From Hyphomicrobium sp. (GTDB taxonomy: Bacteria; Pseudomonadota; Alphaproteobacteria; Rhizobiales; Hyphomicrobiaceae): 48,590 nucleotides of DNA. The stretch is taken from positions 1 through 48,590 of the forward strand of contig JAKFUV010000012.1 in assembly GCA_021732485.1 (NCBI GenBank), in the 5' to 3' direction. This document shows positions 46,077-48,590 of this stretch, one piece after another. The notes beneath the pieces were generated by a model. That model saw only the letters and a program-made list of their open reading frames with translations. It was not told where the DNA came from and did no database searches. Positions within the stretch are counted from its first letter, which is position 1. Each line of letters starts with the position of its first letter. Both the position numbers and the translations under genes were made by a program.

Positions 46077-46538
46077 ATGACTGGCAAGACGTTGGTAGTT
46101 CGGGGCATGCAGAGGTATTGGCGAATGACCCGAGCGCTGACGCTTGGAGCTCAAGCCTGTGTGCTTGATAACGCCGAACGCGTCCTCTTGATCCGCCACA
46201 CCTATCGGCCCGGGTGGCATTTTCCAGGCGGCGGCGTCGAAGTTTCGGAACCCGTAGACGTGGCCGTGGCGCGCGAACTCGCCGAGGAGACCGGTGTCAT
46301 CGTCGACGGCCGGCCGGAATTGTTTGGGCTCTACGACAATCAGCGACTGTTCCGCGGCGATCACATCGTGCTGTTCGTAGTCCGCCGCTGGTCACAGCCA
46401 TCGGTGCCACCGGCCAATCGCGAAATCGCCGAGCAACGGTTTTTTGCGGCCAGTGAATTGCCCGGCGATATTAACCCTGCGACAGCAATGCGCCTCGCGG
46501 AAGTGCTTCAGGGTCGCGCGCCAGCACAGATGTGGTAG
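46077..46538 (+). CDS. Nudix hydrolase
   Basis: A 153-residue pyrophosphohydrolase acting on a nucleoside-diphosphate-linked compound. The complete Nudix box is at residues 52-74: Gly52, Glu58, then RELAEETGV at 66-74 with the metal-binding glutamates. Before it, YRPGWHFPGGG is typical. The substrate cannot be read. The start ATG 46077 (MTGKTLVVRGMQRYWRMTRA) has GGGG eight bases upstream; a GTG at 46011 would add 22 residues without family character. Confidence 0.9.
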   Translation: MTGKTLVVRGMQRYWRMTRALTLGAQACVLDNAERVLLIRHTYRPGWHFPGGGVEVSEPVDVAVARELAEETGVIVDGRPELFGLYDNQRLFRGDHIVLFVVRRWSQPSVPPANREIAEQRFFAASELPGDINPATAMRLAEVLQGRAPAQMW

Positions 46539-46659
46539 AAGCCCGCAAAGTGCGCAGCCGGTGCCGTGCGGTGGCAGCTGTGACTGAGTGTAGAGATGTC
46601 CGTCGCCTGAGCCATCAGCGGTGTTTTGTATCGCATATCGTGCGTTGTCAGAGATCAAC

Positions 46660-47193
46660 ATGTCCATGCTCGCTCCCAGCTCCACTCGCCCTGCCCGCGT
46701 CGACGATGAACTCGCGATTTCTCGTCTGCACAGCGACGTTCTGGGGCCTGGCCGGTTTGCCCGCTCGGCCTATCGCGTGCGCGAAGGCACGGGCGGCCTG
46801 TCGCGGTTTTGCCGCGTCGTTGAACTGAACGGGCGGTTAGTGGCGGCACTGCGCATGACCGAGGTCACCATCGGTCGCGTACCGGGCGCTGCGCTTCTCG
46901 GCCCGATTGTCGTCACGAGCGAACATCAGTCGCAAGGCTTTGGGCGGCTGCTCATTCGCGACGCCATCGAAGCGGCGCGCCGTGCTGGCCTGAGCCTCGT
47001 CATGCTCGTCGGCGATGAGCCGTACTATGGCCGCTTCGGATTTCAAATCATTCCCGAAGCTCACATCAGACTGCCAGGGCCGGCCAATCCAAATCGCCTG
47101 CTGGCTCTTGAGCTTCAAGTCGGAGCGCTGGCGCGCTACCACGGCGTCGTGGCTGCGGTGACCGGCGGCTCACTGAGCAAAGCGGCGGGCTGA
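46660..47193 (+). CDS. GNAT-family N-acetyltransferase
   Basis: A 177-residue acetyltransferase of the YhbS-like group. The acetyl-CoA site is visible in LGPIVVTSEHQSQGFGRLLI (motif A with QSQGFGR), followed by VMLVGDEPYYGRFGFQIIPE, a hallmark of this group. Substrate unknown. The ATG at 46660 follows a GAG-containing leader; an upstream GTG at 46621 is possible. Its 3' end overlaps that of the OstA-like gene on the other strand by 58 bp. Confidence 0.88.
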   Translation: MSMLAPSSTRPARVDDELAISRLHSDVLGPGRFARSAYRVREGTGGLSRFCRVVELNGRLVAALRMTEVTIGRVPGAALLGPIVVTSEHQSQGFGRLLIRDAIEAARRAGLSLVMLVGDEPYYGRFGFQIIPEAHIRLPGPANPNRLLALELQVGALARYHGVVAAVTGGSLSKAAG

Positions 47194-47558
47194 GGATCGG
47201 CTGCGTCGGCAGCTGTCGACGAACAGCGATCGAAGTCGAGCGTGCACAAGACTGTATCGCTGGCGTAGTGACGGCGGCCGACGGTGAGGTTGGCCCGGCC
47301 TTTCAGTAAGATCTCGTTGCGCTTTGGCCAAACCTCGATCACGTCCGCATTGCCGCTGATGGCATATTCGGGAATCGTAATTACAGCATTACCGCGCGCA
47401 ATCGTGGTGCCGGTTGTGTCGTCTCCCGTTTGCTCGTCGGCTGACAGCACGGCCCCGCGCGGCATGCCGGCATCGGCGGGTGTCGACGCAACGATGATCG
47501 CAGCCGCAAATACACCAGCGCCGATCGCGCTCATTCCGATAGCACTCAGCCGATGCAC
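47136..47558 (-). CDS. Exported OstA/LptA-like small protein
   Basis: A 140-residue protein with a signal peptide (MHRLSAIGMSAIGAGVFAAA, cleavage after ADA near 30). The middle (GTTIARGNAVITIPEYAISG, then NEILLKGRANLTVGRRHYAS) has the short beta-strand pattern of OstA/LptA jelly-roll domains, but only about 60 residues of it. The Cys pair CTLDFDRC may form a disulfide. The C-terminus is Ala/Pro-rich. The GTG at 47558 is chosen because GGAGG lies seven bases before it. The family assignment is tentative. It precedes purA in the same direction on the minus strand only in the sense of position; a gap of 178 bp separates them. Confidence 0.6.
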   Translation of the reverse strand: MHRLSAIGMSAIGAGVFAAAIIVASTPADAGMPRGAVLSADEQTGDDTTGTTIARGNAVITIPEYAISGNADVIEVWPKRNEILLKGRANLTVGRRHYASDTVLCTLDFDRCSSTAADAADPQPAALLSEPPVTAATTPW

Positions 47559-47736
47559 ATTCGATCCTCCGGCGACCCTCTGGCCAAGGTGATTGGCCGA
47601 TGCCAACGTTGCGCGTGAACAGCGGCGCGCGATTGGTGACGCGGTGGCAAATTGGCGGCGTGTTGAAGACCATCCCGGGCGCGTTCACCCACACCGCAAA
47701 CCAGCATGGCGACGCGCTCATAAACGAACTGAGCGC

Positions 47737-48590
47737 TTAACCGAGGAACGGATCTTTCATCAGGATCGTGTCATCGCGTTCTGGACTGGTGGACAAAAGC
47801 GTCACCGGACACTCGATCAACTCTTCGACGCGGCGCACATATTTGACGGCCTGCGCCGGCAGGTCGGCCCAACTCCGTGCCCCCCTCGTCGATTGCGACC
47901 AGCCTTCAAACTCTTCATAGATCGGCACGACCTGGTCTTGCTCGTGCGCACCCGCCGGTAGCCGGTCGAGCCGCTGGCCGTTGAGATGATAGCCGACACA
48001 GATGCGCAGCGTTTCGAAGCCGTCGAGAACATCGAGTTTGGTCAGCGCGATGCCATCGATGCCCGACACCTTCGCGACCTGACGCACCAGCACAGCATCG
48101 AACCAGCCGCAGCGCCGCTTGCGGCCCGTCACCGTGCCGAATTCGTGGCCGCGCTCGCCAAGCTTTTCACCAATGGCATCGGCAAGCTCGGTCGGAAATG
48201 GACCGGACCCCACGCGCGTCGTGTATGCCTTGGCAATGCCGAGCACATAGCCGACCGCGCGCGGGCCCATGCCGGAGCCGGTGGCCGCCTGCGCTGCAAC
48301 CGTATTCGACGACGTGACGAACGGATAAGTGCCGTGGTCGATATCGAGCAACGCACCTTGTGCGCCTTCGAACAAGATGCGCTTGCCCTGCCGATAGGCT
48401 TTGTCGAGCAGGTCCCACGTCACGTCCATGAAGGGGAGAATTTTCGGTGCGATGTCGCTGAGGTCCGCCATCAGTTTGTCGTGGCTGACTTCAGGCTGGC
48501 TGAGCCCGCGGCGCAGCGCGTTGTGATGCACGAGAATACGCTCGACCTTCGGGCCGAGCGTCGGCAGCGTCGCGAGATCCTGCAGGCGAA
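47737..48590 (-). CDS. purA: Adenylosuccinate synthetase, C-terminal 283 residues (partial)
   Basis: PurA joins aspartate to IMP using GTP, the first committed step of AMP synthesis. The window shows the last 283 codons; the frame stays open to 48590, so the N-terminal GTP site lies outside. Clear family blocks: HHNALRRGL near the visible start, [62 protein letters not shown] and the C-terminal [19 protein letters not shown]. The apparent GTG start at 48531 is only an internal valine. Function secure. Confidence 0.97.
   Translation of the reverse strand, partial: RLQDLATLPTLGPKVERILVHHNALRRGLSQPEVSHDKLMADLSDIAPKILPFMDVTWDLLDKAYRQGKRILFEGAQGALLDIDHGTYPFVTSSNTVAAQAATGSGMGPRAVGYVLGIAKAYTTRVGSGPFPTELADAIGEKLGERGHEFGTVTGRKRRCGWFDAVLVRQVAKVSGIDGIALTKLDVLDGFETLRICVGYHLNGQRLDRLPAGAHEQDQVVPIYEEFEGWSQSTRGARSWADLPAQAVKYVRRVEELIECPVTLLSTSPERDDTILMKDPFLG

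Overview
The window looks like the chromosome of an alphaproteobacterium of the order Hyphomicrobiales (Rhizobiales). The gene content supports this: a Usg-like protein, a DUF1285/MoxR/DUF58/DUF4159 block, two bactofilins, tandem RlpA-type proteins, an Irr-type iron box before the suf genes, and intergenic repeats of a kind I know from Bradyrhizobium relatives. The DNA is GC-rich throughout. I cannot fix the genus. There is no phage, insertion sequence, tRNA, rRNA or CRISPR array that I can recognise; this is mostly core chromosome.

Region 1 (1-5088, minus strand) is a suf iron-sulfur assembly operon read in the order IscR-IscS fusion, sufB, sufC, sufD (only the first codons of sufD are inside). 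The first gene is one 543-codon frame joining an Rrf2/IscR regulator to a cysteine desulfurase. Its promoter can be read (TTGACT, 17 bp, CATAAC) and a near-perfect 17-bp Irr-type palindrome covers the start-point region. Between sufB and sufC the first codons and ribosome binding site of sufC are repeated in tandem together with a palindromic element.

Region 2 (5089-13860): an alpha/beta hydrolase with a highly charged tail, anmK, tyrS, a giant AsmA/YhdP-like envelope protein, a Bcp/PrxQ peroxiredoxin and a bactofilin. Region 3 (13906-18620, minus): a YhaO/YhaN-type nuclease-ATPase pair, a GNAT acetyltransferase and an odd lipoprotein. Region 4 (18939-29782): usg, DUF1285, then a tight plus-strand operon MoxR - DUF58 - BatA/DUF4159 - VWA-like membrane protein, followed by a degenerate beta-hydroxyacid-dehydrogenase-like protein and a zinc phospholipase C-like/DUF4332 fusion.

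Region 5 (29858-33640): an RTX calcium-binding protein (minus), then a TPP riboswitch controlling thiC. Just after thiC lies a 25-codon micro-ORF whose Shine-Dalgarno sequence is a 14-nt exact complement of the 16S rRNA 3' end; it is followed by a stem that competes with a strong terminator. A second hairpin pair follows at 33816-33867.

Region 6 (33892-48590): secreted polysaccharide deacetylase, small exported proteins, the second bactofilin, CorA, ChrA, two RlpA-like proteins, a six-helix membrane protein, an XRE regulator, a patatin, a calcineurin-like phosphoesterase, a Nudix hydrolase, a GNAT protein, an OstA-like exported protein and the C-terminal part of purA.

The most novel-looking items are the IscR-IscS fusion under an Irr box, the repeated sufC start, the micro-ORF with the maximal Shine-Dalgarno sequence, and the PLC-DUF4332 fusion beside a pseudo-dehydrogenase. 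All functional statements come from reading the sequence and family knowledge; no database search was run.
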